From Terriglobales bacterium (lineage in GTDB: Bacteria; Acidobacteriota; Terriglobia; Terriglobales; Acidobacteriaceae): 64,000 bases of DNA. Every line of letters begins with the position of its first letter. Position 1 is the stretch's first letter. The stretch covers positions 186,001 through 250,000 of the forward strand of contig DATMXP010000027.1 of assembly GCA_035561515.1 (NCBI GenBank). The letters run 5' to 3'. The position numbers and the translations under genes are program-made. The notes beneath the pieces are model-generated. The model searched no databases. It was not told the DNA's origin and was given only the letters and a program-made list of their open reading frames with translations. Positions 7,166 through 16,008 of this stretch are shown here, in pieces.

Positions 7166-7837
7166 CTATTTCAATTTTTCCAATTCAGCAAGAAGCGTGA
7201 CATTGCCGCCCGTGACTTTTACTTCCCGTTCCCAGGCGGTGTAACCGTTCTTCTTCACAGCGATCCTATACTCACCGGGCGTGAGGTGAATGGCCGATGG
7301 CGTGTTGCCGACGAACTTGCCGTTCACTTCGATGTCAGCGCCGACTGGAGAGGACGAGACCTCGACCTTGGTGTCGGATGAAACCGTTGCCGGCGACTGA
7401 TTGACGGAGGCATTCACGGCCGGCTTCGCAAGCGCCCAGTCACGGTTGATGACCTGGCAGGCGTCGCCGACGGCATTGCCCAGGGTGCGAGTGGAACGGC
7501 TCAGAATGGCGTCGCCGTCGCGATTGAAGACGACAACCTTGTTGTCTCGACGGACGAGATCCTTGCCGCCTTCGTGGTGGAGCAGTACGACATAGTCGGC
7601 CTTTTCGCGCCTGTTATTGACGACAACGTTGCCGCATTTTTCGCTGAAGGTCTTGATGATCTCGGCGGTTTGCGGGCGCGCACCGCCACTCATTTCGCCG
7701 CCAAACGAGTCATCGCTGCCGCCCGAATGGCCCTGAACTTCCCAGGAACTGCTTTCCTCGACATAAACGCGAGGACCTTCCGCCGCGATCGCTACCAGCG
7801 AAAACATTACAAATAACGAGCTAAGTACGAGCCTCAT
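7166..7837 (-). CDS. Secreted PEGA-domain protein
   Basis: A 223-residue exported protein with a signal peptide (residues 1-19, ending VAIAAEG). The C-terminal 70 residues form a PEGA domain (TKVEVSSSPVGADIEVNGKFVGNTPSAIHLTPGEYRIAVKKNGYTAWEREVKV), a beta fold found on surface and S-layer-associated proteins. The region before it (about 55-140) has a charged conserved stretch (KADYVVLLHHEGGKDLVRRDNKVVVFNRDG) that looks like a small folded domain, not identified. Role: probably cell-envelope. The family gives no enzymatic function. Confidence 0.85.
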   Translation of the reverse strand: MRLVLSSLFVMFSLVAIAAEGPRVYVEESSSWEVQGHSGGSDDSFGGEMSGGARPQTAEIIKTFSEKCGNVVVNNRREKADYVVLLHHEGGKDLVRRDNKVVVFNRDGDAILSRSTRTLGNAVGDACQVINRDWALAKPAVNASVNQSPATVSSDTKVEVSSSPVGADIEVNGKFVGNTPSAIHLTPGEYRIAVKKNGYTAWEREVKVTGGNVTLLAELEKLK

Positions 7838-7927
7838 AACTATCCTTTCTTCTCCTGTCGATGGGGCCCTACAACTTAACTTGGATTTTTCTTGAACCCG
7901 ACTGCGTACAAGTTGTTGCGCGAGTAC

Positions 7928-9373
7928 TCATCGGAAAATTTCCGCAACCGGAATCGGCTGGTAACCGTTGCTCCCAGAGACGACCAAGACTTCGCCGCCA
8001 GGTAAACGAACCGCAGTATGCCGAACGTGCGCCTCGGTCATTTGCGGACCCTCCTGCGAGGTGCCTGTGCCGGGATCAAAGATTTCGGTGTTCTGGGTGG
8101 CAACGCCGCTGATTTTCCACCCTCCGGCCAGAAGTAGTTTGCCGTTGTTCAGTAAGGTGACGGTGTGCCCGCTCCGGGCGAGCACGAGGTTACCGGCGAG
8201 AGTGAACTGACCCGTCGCGGGGTCGTAGATCTCCGCCGTAGCGACCTGGTCGGTCTGCCCGCCGAGGTCGTCGGTGGATTGGCCGCCGAGGACCAGCACC
8301 TTGCCATTCGTCAGCAACGTCGCGGTGTGATTGAAGCGACTGATATGGAGCGAGCCTGTCGTGGTGAAATTGCCTGTGGCCGGATCATAAATTTCAGCGC
8401 TACTCAGCGAGTAAACAGGGCAGTTGCCGGTGCAATTGTTGTTGCGTCCACCAACAATCAGCACGCGACCGTCGGGAAGCAAAGTCGCCGTGTGCAGCCA
8501 ACGGCCTTCGTTCATGGTATTCGCGGCGGTAAACTTGCCGGTCGCCGGATCGTAGATCTCCGTATTGGTGGAGGCGCCGAACCCGCTTCCGCGCAACTGA
8601 ATGCCGCCGGTGACGAGCACCCGCGAATCCTTCAACTGCGTAGTCACGTGATGACGTCGAGGGAAATTCATGTCCGGTCCGGCAGAAAATGTCTTTGTAG
8701 CTGGATCGTACAGTTCGCTCGACGTGAAGACGGGATCGAAGTCATCGCCCGGCAGCAGCGGGTTGTAGCCGCCGGCGATGATGACTCTGCCATCCGGAAG
8801 TGAAAACGACGCGTGAGCCATGCGGGCGGTCGTGAGAGACCCGTCAGTCGCATATTTGTTTTCCGCGGGGACATAGCGATACGCGAGTTGGTGAATGTTG
8901 TTAAGACCGCGTCCGCCCACAATGAGCACAGAGCCATCCGCGAGCAAGTTGGTGGTGTGGTAATCGAAGCCGTCGGGGGGATTGGAGGTCAGGTCGAAAC
9001 GCTTGGCGTAGTCACGAACGGTGACAACGGCTTCGGCGTACTTCGAGGAATCGGCAGCGCTGGTGGCGCGCACGTGATACGTGCCGGGTGTGGTTGGTGC
9101 GAGGTACTCACCGGTGGGCAGCACATTGCCGCCCGCTGTGCCTTCGCGAACGCTGTAAGTGAACGCGGTATTCGAATGGCCGGAGACGGTGGCGGAAAAA
9201 TTCGCGCCGGTGGCCACGAGGATATTCGCCGTTGCCGGAGAGATGGTGATGGAAACAGGTGACGGAGGCGGGGTCGTCGACGATCCACCACCGCCGCAAG
9301 CGGACAGAACACACAGACATAAGAGCGTGACGAGGGCGGCAGCCCACGTCGGGACTTTCCAAACTTTCTGCAT
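7928..9373 (-). CDS. Kelch-repeat lipoprotein with N-terminal Ig-like domain
   Basis: The signal peptide ends in the lipobox LLCLCVLSAC-GGGG (Cys near residue 26), so the protein is probably an outer-membrane or periplasmic lipoprotein. Residues about 40-120 resemble a bacterial Ig-like domain (SITISPATANILVATGANFSATV...GTYHVRATS). The rest is a beta-propeller of about six Kelch/galactose-oxidase-type blades, each with the core LLPDGRVLIVGG...AEIYDPATGKF. The copper ligands of galactose oxidase are not evident, so a binding or scaffold role is more likely. Such proteins are multiplied in Acidobacteriota. Confidence 0.88.
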   Translation of the reverse strand: MQKVWKVPTWAAALVTLLCLCVLSACGGGGSSTTPPPSPVSITISPATANILVATGANFSATVSGHSNTAFTYSVREGTAGGNVLPTGEYLAPTTPGTYHVRATSAADSSKYAEAVVTVRDYAKRFDLTSNPPDGFDYHTTNLLADGSVLIVGGRGLNNIHQLAYRYVPAENKYATDGSLTTARMAHASFSLPDGRVIIAGGYNPLLPGDDFDPVFTSSELYDPATKTFSAGPDMNFPRRHHVTTQLKDSRVLVTGGIQLRGSGFGASTNTEIYDPATGKFTAANTMNEGRWLHTATLLPDGRVLIVGGRNNNCTGNCPVYSLSSAEIYDPATGNFTTTGSLHISRFNHTATLLTNGKVLVLGGQSTDDLGGQTDQVATAEIYDPATGQFTLAGNLVLARSGHTVTLLNNGKLLLAGGWKISGVATQNTEIFDPGTGTSQEGPQMTEAHVRHTAVRLPGGEVLVVSGSNGYQPIPVAEIFR

Positions 9374-9437
9374 TACTGATGTTCCTTTGGGTTGCTGACG
9401 AGCGTCAGCCTAGGGCTTTACACGATTGGACGCATGA

Positions 9438-9473
9438 CCCGTGACAAGGTGAGCATCCCTGAATTGTCACGGG
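9438..9473. repeat. 10-bp inverted repeat upstream of the Kelch gene
   Basis: CCCGTGACAA (9438-9447) and TTGTCACGGG (9464-9473) are perfect inverted copies with a 16-base spacer. They lie between the moeZ stop and the Kelch gene start, both on the minus strand. No T-run follows on either side, so an operator is as likely as a terminator. Confidence 0.5.
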
Positions 9474-9504
9474 CCGTCGTCTCAATTTGATCGCTTTATC
9501 CCAC

Positions 9505-10674
9505 TTAATATTTTGGCATATTGGGATCGATCTTTTCCGCCCACGCCAAAATACCGCCGGTCAGGTTGCGGACTTTGGTGAAACCCGCCTGACGAAGGAA
9601 GTCTACGGCCTTGGCGCTGCGAACGCCGGAGCGGCAATGAGCCACGATCTCACGACTGGAGTCGAGTTCGCTCACCCGCTTTGGGAGATCGTTCAACGGA
9701 ATGAGATAGCCATTGATATTGCAGATCTGATATTCGTTCGGTTCACGCACGTCGAGCACGAACAGGTCTTCGCCCGCATCCTTGCGGCGCTTGAGTTCTT
9801 CCACCGAGATGGTGGGAATCTGATTGTCCACTGGTTTTTCTTCCCCACGAATTCCGCAGAATTCGTTGTAATCGATCAGTGCATTGATAGTACGGTGCGT
9901 GCCGCACGCAGGGCAATCAGGATTTTTCCGCAGCTTGAGTTCGCGGAAGCGCATGGCGAGAGCGTCGACGAGGAGCAGGCGTCCGATGAGCGGTTCTCCG
10001 GAGCCAAGGATAAGCTTGATGGCTTCGGTGGCCTGCATTACACCAACGAGTCCGGGGAGGATTCCGAGCACGCCACCTTCAGCGCAGGAAGGAACGAGTC
10101 CGGGCGGAGGCGGTTCGGGATACAGGCAGCGATAGCACGGCCCCTGTTCGGTGGCGAAGACGCTGACCTGTCCTTCGAAACGAAAGATGGATCCGTAGAC
10201 ATTCGGCTTTCCGGTGAGCACGCAAGCGTCATTGACGAGATAGCGCGTGGGGAAGTTGTCGGTGCCATCGACGATCATGTCGAAGTCACGGAAGAGCTCG
10301 AGAGCATTGGCGCTGGTGAGGCGCGTTTCGTAACGCACGACGTTGATATGCGGATTGATGGCCTTCAGCTTGTCTTCCGCGGAATCGAGCTTCTTGCGAC
10401 CAACGTCGGCAGTGGTGTGGATGATCTGACGTTGAAGGTTGGTGAAGTCGACGACGTCGAAATCGACGATGCCGATCGTGCCGACACCCGCGGCGGCTAA
10501 GTACAGCGCAAGCGGCGAGCCCAAGCCTCCGGCGCCGACGCAAAGAACTTTGGCGGCCTTTAGCTTCAACTGACCGTCCATGCCAACTTCCGGCATGATC
10601 AAGTGGCGCGAATAGCGCAAAACTTCGTCATTCGACAGCGAAACGGATTGAGGAAGAGAAGTAACAGTAGCCAT
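9505..10674 (-). CDS. moeZ: E1-like adenylyltransferase with C-terminal rhodanese domain (MoeZ/MoeBR)
   Basis: Adenylates and then thiocarboxylates the C-terminus of a small sulfur carrier. The E1 domain (about 20-250) has the nucleotide loop CVGAGGLGSPLALYLAAAG, VDFTNLQRQ, DGTDNFPTRYLVND, the Cys-containing VPSCAEGGVLG, and two zinc CxxC pairs (CYRC, CPAC). The rhodanese domain (about 285-385) carries active-site Cys in EIVAHCRSGVRSAK. The domain order is that of M. tuberculosis MoeZ and eukaryotic MOCS3. Its ATG lies three bases after the cysO stop, and the gene ends the cysM-mec-cysO-moeZ operon. A role in molybdopterin or thiamine synthesis is possible in addition. Confidence 0.93.
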   Translation of the reverse strand: MATVTSLPQSVSLSNDEVLRYSRHLIMPEVGMDGQLKLKAAKVLCVGAGGLGSPLALYLAAAGVGTIGIVDFDVVDFTNLQRQIIHTTADVGRKKLDSAEDKLKAINPHINVVRYETRLTSANALELFRDFDMIVDGTDNFPTRYLVNDACVLTGKPNVYGSIFRFEGQVSVFATEQGPCYRCLYPEPPPPGLVPSCAEGGVLGILPGLVGVMQATEAIKLILGSGEPLIGRLLLVDALAMRFRELKLRKNPDCPACGTHRTINALIDYNEFCGIRGEEKPVDNQIPTISVEELKRRKDAGEDLFVLDVREPNEYQICNINGYLIPLNDLPKRVSELDSSREIVAHCRSGVRSAKAVDFLRQAGFTKVRNLTGGILAWAEKIDPNMPKY

Positions 10675-10677
10675 AAC

Positions 10678-10950
10678 TCAGCGTCCACCAGCGATGGAAG
10701 GCACAATGGACAAGGTATCGGTGGCGGAGACCGGAGTTTTGTCCTTGGCCAGGTAACGGATGTCTTCGTCGTTGAGGTAAACGTTCACGAAGGCGCGAAG
10801 CTGCCCGGCTTCGGTGAACAGGTGCTTGCGCAAGTCAGGGTGAACGCTGGTGAGCTGCGACAATGCTTCACCCACGGTTGCGGCCGAGACTTCCACGGCG
10901 TCTTTCTTCTCAGCGTACTGACGGAGTGGTGTAGGGATCAGAACCTTCAT
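10678..10950 (-). CDS. cysO: MoaD/ThiS-type sulfur carrier, CysO-like, ending Gly-Gly-Arg
   Basis: A 90-residue ubiquitin-fold sulfur carrier. It begins MKVLIPTPLRQYAEKKD and ends with FVNVYLNDEDIRYL and SIVPSIAGGR, very like mycobacterial CysO, which from memory ends in PAVAGG. Sulfur carriers need a free C-terminal GlyGly for adenylation; here one Arg follows, so the protein as encoded should be inactive until trimmed. The adjacent JAMM protease gene supplies a candidate. The ATG at 10948-10950 is chosen over in-frame upstream codons because those would add non-conserved sequence overlapping mec. Confidence 0.9.
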   Translation of the reverse strand: MKVLIPTPLRQYAEKKDAVEVSAATVGEALSQLTSVHPDLRKHLFTEAGQLRAFVNVYLNDEDIRYLAKDKTPVSATDTLSIVPSIAGGR

Positions 10951-10982
10951 AGCGAGTTTGACATCCTTCTTGGATTGAATTG

Positions 10983-11435
10983 TCAGCGAGCGATGCCGGA
11001 AGCGACTTCCAGCCTGATCTGTTCGTCCTGAAAAAACTTGTCTTCTTCCTGCGTGCCCGAGAGCAAAAACGAATTTGTCTTGTCCGCCCGACCTTGTACA
11101 ACCGAGGTGATCACGTACGAGCAGCCGATCCAGTGAGCTTCCGCGAGGTCGGTTTTTGACCACTGGGCGGGATGATCCGGATGGGAATGATAAAAGCCGA
11201 CGATATCGAGACCGCGTTCGCGTCCTTCCCGCTGGATCTTTACTAGCTCACGCGGATCGATGTTGTAGCGGTCGTGAGGCTGATCCTGACGGGTATTGCC
11301 GCAACGAACTGCGGCGCTGACGTAGTTAGTGCCATCCGTGATGGTCCCGAGCAGGACTCCGCAGCATTCGTGCGGATAGGTCTCTTCGCCGTGACGGCGA
11401 ATCTCATCGTACTCGGGTTGGCGCATCAGAAGCAT
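10983..11435 (-). CDS. mec: JAMM/MPN+ metalloprotease (Mec-like)
   Basis: A 150-residue zinc isopeptidase-fold protease. The JAMM signature is complete: the Glu in YPHECCGVLLG and H-S-H-P-x6-S-x2-D in GFYHSHPDHPAQWSKTD. In the mycobacterial CysO pathway the homologue Mec releases cysteine from the CysO-Cys adduct; in related carrier operons a JAMM enzyme removes residues that follow the GlyGly. The start is set by a strong GGGAGG four bases upstream, and the ATG overlaps the cysM stop codon by one base (TAATG), which implies translational coupling. Confidence 0.93.
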   Translation of the reverse strand: MLLMRQPEYDEIRRHGEETYPHECCGVLLGTITDGTNYVSAAVRCGNTRQDQPHDRYNIDPRELVKIQREGRERGLDIVGFYHSHPDHPAQWSKTDLAEAHWIGCSYVITSVVQGRADKTNSFLLSGTQEEDKFFQDEQIRLEVASGIAR

Positions 11436-12400
11436 TATTCCTCCCAGAACCGTTCGCTTAGATATTTGTCCGCGTTGTCGCAAAGGACAGTAACAATTGT
11501 CGCGCGTTCTCCGCGCCGTGCGCATTCGTGCGCGACTTGCAATGAGCCTACGACAGCCGCAGCCGCAGACACGCCGACCAGCAACCCCTCTTGCCGAGCC
11601 AGTCGCTTGCACATGTCGTAAGCCGACTCTGTGGTGATCTCGAGATTGGCGTCGGCGAGCTTCGGATCGTAAATCTTCGGGACGATCGCCGAAAGCATGT
11701 GCTTAGCGCCTTCGATGCCGTGAAAAGGTGAGTCGGGCTGAAGTGAGATGCATTGAATGAACGGGTTCAGTTCCTTCAGGCGGCGACTGGTACCGACAAA
11801 GGTGCCGCTCGTACCCATCATGCAAACGAAGTGGGTAACGCGTCCTCCGGTTTGATCCCAGATCTCTCGAGCGGTCCCGCAATAGTGGGCGCGCCAGTTG
11901 GCATCGTTCGAGTACTGATCGGCGTAGAAGTAGCGCGCGGGATCCGCCTCGGCGAGTGCCCGGGCCATAACGATGGCACCGTCGGATCCTTCGGCTGGAT
12001 CGCTGTAAACGATCTCGACGTCGTAAGCCTTGAGGATGCGCTTACGCTCGGGCGAGACATTGGACGGCATGCAGAGCGTGACGGGAAAATCGAGTGCCGC
12101 TCCGAGCATCGCGTAGGCAATTCCCGTATTGCCGCTCGTCGCATCGAGCAGGCGCTTGCCGGCGGTAAGTTGGCCGGATTCAATCGCCGCTTTCACGATG
12201 GAGGAAGCTGCACGGTCCTTGATCGAGCCACCGGGATTGGTCCATTCGGCCTTACCGAGAAGCTCAATGCCGGGCAGGTTTTCTGTTACGCGCTCCAGGC
12301 GAAGGAGCGGGGTGTTGCCGATGGTTTCCAATAGGCGGACGCCCGTCCGGTATGTATTTCGGATAGGCTTCGCCGCCAGTTGATTGAAGGCAACTGTCAT
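11435..12400 (-). CDS. cysM: PLP-dependent cysteine synthase (CysM-like)
   Basis: A 321-residue fold-type II PLP enzyme. It shows GNTPLLRLERV, the PLP lysine in NPGGSIKDRAA, the substrate-binding loop TSGNTGIAYAM, and GTSGT in HFVCMMGTSGTFVGT. In this operon the expected reaction is that of M. tuberculosis CysM, which joins O-phosphoserine (or O-acetylserine) with the CysO thiocarboxylate. The start at 12400 follows family length; an upstream in-frame start at 12505 would add 35 non-conserved residues. It is the first gene of the operon and has no clear Shine-Dalgarno. Confidence 0.9.
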   Translation of the reverse strand: MTVAFNQLAAKPIRNTYRTGVRLLETIGNTPLLRLERVTENLPGIELLGKAEWTNPGGSIKDRAASSIVKAAIESGQLTAGKRLLDATSGNTGIAYAMLGAALDFPVTLCMPSNVSPERKRILKAYDVEIVYSDPAEGSDGAIVMARALAEADPARYFYADQYSNDANWRAHYCGTAREIWDQTGGRVTHFVCMMGTSGTFVGTSRRLKELNPFIQCISLQPDSPFHGIEGAKHMLSAIVPKIYDPKLADANLEITTESAYDMCKRLARQEGLLVGVSAAAAVVGSLQVAHECARRGERATIVTVLCDNADKYLSERFWEE

Positions 12401-12646
12401 AAGACTGGGATTCTGTCCATCAATGAGAAAGGAGCGATATACGCTCGTGTCCCGCCAGAGCGAACCCCAAAAGGGGCAACGGACGGCACATCTCACCATC
12501 CACAATTACCTGATCCGATGCACGAGGGTGTCAGAAGGCGTCAAAATTACTTGGGTGCCCGAACCTTGGTGCGGTACAGGTAGAGGGGAATAGCCGTAAC
12601 ATGGTATGGTTCATGGTTTGAGCTAACCGATTGGAAACAACAGAGA
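12401..12646. other. Divergent intergenic region, cysM and hypothetical gene
   Basis: About 245 bp separate the divergently transcribed cysM operon and the gene at 12647. On the minus strand a hairpin GAGCG-TATAT-CGCTC (12432-12446) and a CCCC-TTTT-GGGG stem occur upstream of cysM. No S-box, cysteine-related riboswitch or clear consensus promoter is recognisable. Both promoters must lie here. Confidence 0.4.
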
Positions 12647-13132
12647 ATGGCCAAAAAGAGAGAAACATCGTTACGGTCCAGCGACACAAAACTTCGCACT
12701 TACGATCAAGCGCTCGAGTGGTTGCGCGGACACGGATTTGAACTTCTAGAAGCCCCCGGCACACAGGGACGTACCTTCCTGAAGAAGAACAATATTTCTG
12801 CGGCGATTGAGCGCACGGCGGACGGCAACACCAAGGTGTTTGCATATCCGGGATACCTGCTGGGCGGCGAGATTTCCAAGCTGGTCAACAAAGGTTACCA
12901 ACAGTTCCTGAAGACGACGAAGACGGAGATCGGCGCCACCGCCGACATCCTGAAGGCACTGCATGCCTTCGCCGAGGAGTTGAAAGAGGCAACCGGGTTG
13001 CCGAGCCTCTACAACGAGTCTTTGGGAACGGTGAGCGAAAGCTATCACTACGACCGTGTCAACGGACGCGAGGAAGCTGCGCGCAAGCCGCGGCCGTGGG
13101 AGAAATTGCAGCCTGCCAAAAAAAGAGCATAG
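12647..13132 (+). CDS. Hypothetical protein, 161 residues
   Basis: Not recognised. The protein is soluble, basic at both ends and has no signal peptide. The first half reads as a small alpha/beta domain (TYDQALEWLRGHGFELLEAPGTQGRTFLKKNNISAAIERT, then VFAYPGYLLGGEISKLVNKGYQQFLKT). The second half is mostly helical (ATADILKALHAFAEELKEATGLPSLYNESLGTVSE), ending in a Lys/Arg-rich tail. It convergently faces ugd with a 9-bp gap. Codon usage resembles its neighbours. Confidence 0.75.
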   Translation: MAKKRETSLRSSDTKLRTYDQALEWLRGHGFELLEAPGTQGRTFLKKNNISAAIERTADGNTKVFAYPGYLLGGEISKLVNKGYQQFLKTTKTEIGATADILKALHAFAEELKEATGLPSLYNESLGTVSESYHYDRVNGREEAARKPRPWEKLQPAKKRA

Positions 13133-13141
13133 CGGCGCAAA

Positions 13142-14542
13142 CTATCCCGCTTTCTTCAGGCGTGCGGCTCTCTTCTTTGCAGGGAATGCCTCCGGGCGTC
13201 CAATGCTGTAATACATGAAACCAGCCTGGGACATTTCTTCCGGAACATAAAGATTCCTGCCATCGACTACGATCGGGTACTTCATCTGTAGCTGCAACCG
13301 GGCAAGGTCAAGGCTCTCGAATTCTTCCCAATCGGTAAGGATGAGAAGGGCGTCGGCATCCAGCGCCGCATCGTAGGCATTTTCGGCATAGCCGAGTTTG
13401 CCATCCAGAATTTCGCGGGCACGATCCATCGCGGCCGGATCATAGGCGACTACCTCACAACGCTCATTCAACAAGTGCCGGATGATCGCGATCGCCGGCG
13501 ATTCGCGAATGTCGTCGGTTCCTCCCTTAAAGGACAAACCTAAAACGGCGATGCGCTTTCCCTTCAAAGTCCAAAGCGCATTTCGAACTTTGCGCACGAA
13601 CCGTGTGGCCTGACGCTCGTTGATGCGGATGACTTCGTCGAGAAGCCCGAAGTCGAAACCGTTTGTGCGCGCCACGGAGCGGAAAGCTTTCAAGTCTTTC
13701 GGAAAGCAGGAGCCGCCATAGCCGATGCCGGGACTGAGGAACTTCGACCCGATGCGAGAGTCCGAACCAATTCCCTTGCAGACCTGCTCGATATCGGCGC
13801 CTACGCTTTCGCAGAGATTCGCCACGGCATTGATGAAAGAAATCTTCATGGCGAGGAAGGCGTTGGAAGCGTGCTTGATCAACTCTGCTGAACGAGCGCT
13901 GGTAACGATCAACTGAGGTTGTGCCGAGGCGTGGTCGGGCTCAGGGATCGAGTGTTCCTGCTTGCGATACGCGCCGGAAGTAAGAGGCTCGTACAGACTG
14001 GAAAGTACCCTGGCAGCCCGGTCGGAGTTGGCGCCGATCACGATGCGATCAGGGAATAGGAAATCTGTTACCGCGGTTCCTTCGCGCAAGAACTCCGGAT
14101 TGGAAGCGACCTCGAAGAGGTGCTCGGGTGCGCCGTTCAGAACCATAATCTTCCGCACCCATTCGCTGGTACAAACCGGAACGGTACTTTTTTCAACGAC
14201 GATTTTGTAGTCGTTGACGACGTGAGCTACTTCGCGCGACACCGCTTCTACATGAGACAGATCGCATTCACCGTCCTCGCTCGAGGGAGTACCAACCGCG
14301 ATAAATATCACCTGGCTTTTTTGAACGGCGTCCCGCAGGGAAGAGCTGAAAGTCAGGCGGTCGCCTACATGGCGGGCCAGCAGTTCGGGCAGGAACTTTT
14401 CATGGATGGGAATCTCGCCGTGCCGCAGGGCATCGATCTTGCGAGTATCGTTATCAATGCAGATTACGTTGTGACCTAATTCGGCAAAACAGGCGGCTGC
14501 CACCAGCCCGACGTATCCAGATCCAACAATCGCCAGCCTCAT
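13142..14542 (-). CDS. ugd: UDP-glucose 6-dehydrogenase
   Basis: Oxidises UDP-glucose to UDP-glucuronate with two NAD+, supplying polysaccharide or LPS synthesis. The 466-residue protein begins with the Rossmann motif MRLAIVGSGYVGLVAAACFAELG. The catalytic cysteine is in GIGYGGSCFPKDLKAF, and the central helix and C-terminal NAD-like domain (IAVLGLSFKGGTDDIRESPA) follow. The start is fixed by GGGGAA five bases upstream; the reading frame continues upstream for 34 non-conserved codons. It stands alone. Confidence 0.94.
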   Translation of the reverse strand: MRLAIVGSGYVGLVAAACFAELGHNVICIDNDTRKIDALRHGEIPIHEKFLPELLARHVGDRLTFSSSLRDAVQKSQVIFIAVGTPSSEDGECDLSHVEAVSREVAHVVNDYKIVVEKSTVPVCTSEWVRKIMVLNGAPEHLFEVASNPEFLREGTAVTDFLFPDRIVIGANSDRAARVLSSLYEPLTSGAYRKQEHSIPEPDHASAQPQLIVTSARSAELIKHASNAFLAMKISFINAVANLCESVGADIEQVCKGIGSDSRIGSKFLSPGIGYGGSCFPKDLKAFRSVARTNGFDFGLLDEVIRINERQATRFVRKVRNALWTLKGKRIAVLGLSFKGGTDDIRESPAIAIIRHLLNERCEVVAYDPAAMDRAREILDGKLGYAENAYDAALDADALLILTDWEEFESLDLARLQLQMKYPIVVDGRNLYVPEEMSQAGFMYYSIGRPEAFPAKKRAARLKKAG

Positions 14543-14936
14543 TCGTTCCCCAAAATACGAGAGTAGACGCCGTGCGTCCCCAGCACGGACGTAGAGTGTG
14601 GATGCCCTGCCTACCTGACGAGATGTAAGTTGAACGGCGTGCAAGTCATGCCAAATCCTGCATTTAACTTCGTTCGGTGGAGGAGGTGCTGCGTATTCGG
14701 GGCAAATCCGGACTCGTCTGCAATATTTACCGAGCCTGCGAGCGTTCCTACGTAGCTGGCCAAAGCACCGCCTGTTTGCGTGTTGTATTTGAAGGACTTA
14801 CAGGCCGGGAGTTTTGGCACGCCAATCGCAATAGCAAGATCGGACAGTTTGTGCGCCGCAGCCAGAATGGCCCGCGAACGAGCGGAAAGCGGCGCAGGGA
14901 GTCGACGAACTCCTTATCTCCCGGAGGAATTTCGCA

Positions 14937-15983
14937 ATGAAGATCCGTAGCTTAATGATGCTTCCGTTGGCCGCCACGTTGATGCTGCCAGCCGTTGCCC
15001 AGCAGAACGCGTCCCAGGACCAGAATCAGGCCACACAATCTCAACCGGCCCAGGACCAGGCCCAGGCTCAGCCGGACCAGACTTCGGCCCGCCAGCCGCT
15101 CACTCCCGAACAGCATGAAGGTTTCTGGGGCAAGCTGAATCCATTTGCCCGCAAGAAGTATGTTCAGCGCCAGATGAGCCCGATCCGCAATCGCGTGAAC
15201 GAACTGGACGAACTCACCGCGGCGAACGCCAAGAACCTTAAGGACGTCGATAGCCGTGCACAGGAAGGCATTCGCCTAGCGAACAACAAAGCCACCGAAG
15301 CCGACCAGCATGCAATCGAAGCCGGCAATCGCGCTCAGCAGGCTCACCAGACTGCGCAGCAGGCCAGCACTCGTTTGCAGACCGTGGAGCAGGTGATCAC
15401 GAACTTCGACCAGTATCAGGCGACCAACCAGACTGAACTTCGTTTCCGCTCGGGCCAGACCGCGCTGAGCAAGAACGCGAAGGAGGCTCTGGACGAACTG
15501 GCCAGCTCGCTACAGGGTCAGAACAACTACATCATCGAAGTGCAGGGATTCTCGCCGGGTAACAGCGCGGCCTCGATCCAGGCTTCGCAGAAGATGGCCG
15601 ATGCGGTTGTCCGTTACATGGTGCTGAACCACGACATCCCGGTGTATCGCATCTTCACGCTGGGCATGGGCAATGCCAAAGTGGCGCAGCCCGCGGCTGA
15701 GCAGCAGGAAGGCAGCAAGCCGGCGAAGGCTTACCGCGGACCTCGCGTGCAGGTTTCGGTGCTGAAGAACACCAGCGTTGACCAGTTGAACCAGCAGGCG
15801 ATGGCGACGCCGCAGCAGAACACGTTCGGCACGCAGTCGCAGCAGGGTGGCGTGGCCGGAGCAGCTTCTCAGTCGCAGAACCAGTACCAGCAGACGCCGT
15901 CCAGCGGTATGCAGCAGCAGGGTGTGCAGAGCAACACGACGCAGGAAAAGCCGTCGGCTCAGCAGCCCGAGAGCAATCGATAG
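14937..15983 (+). CDS. OmpA-like periplasmic/outer-membrane protein, Gln-rich
   Basis: A 348-residue protein with a signal peptide (1-21, MLPAVAQQ) and a Gln-rich low-complexity linker (22-60). A coiled-coil-prone region (about 85-160: NRVNELDELTAANAKNL...ASTRLQTVEQVI) precedes an OmpA-C-like domain (about 165-280: LRFRSGQTALSKNAKEALDELASSL...YIIEVQGFSPG). The last 70 residues are again Gln/Ser-rich. OmpA-C domains bind peptidoglycan; a role tethering or spacing the envelope is inferred. GGAGG lies eight bases upstream of the ATG. A terminator follows. Confidence 0.85.
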   Translation: MKIRSLMMLPLAATLMLPAVAQQNASQDQNQATQSQPAQDQAQAQPDQTSARQPLTPEQHEGFWGKLNPFARKKYVQRQMSPIRNRVNELDELTAANAKNLKDVDSRAQEGIRLANNKATEADQHAIEAGNRAQQAHQTAQQASTRLQTVEQVITNFDQYQATNQTELRFRSGQTALSKNAKEALDELASSLQGQNNYIIEVQGFSPGNSAASIQASQKMADAVVRYMVLNHDIPVYRIFTLGMGNAKVAQPAAEQQEGSKPAKAYRGPRVQVSVLKNTSVDQLNQQAMATPQQNTFGTQSQQGGVAGAASQSQNQYQQTPSSGMQQQGVQSNTTQEKPSAQQPESNR

Positions 15984-16008
15984 TTCCAACAACCCCCAGA
16001 ACGGAACG

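Noticed and set aside
10951-11163. Upstream extension of the sulfur carrier gene
   Set aside because: The added residues overlap mec in another frame and are not conserved. The carrier family begins at MKVLIPTPLRQ.
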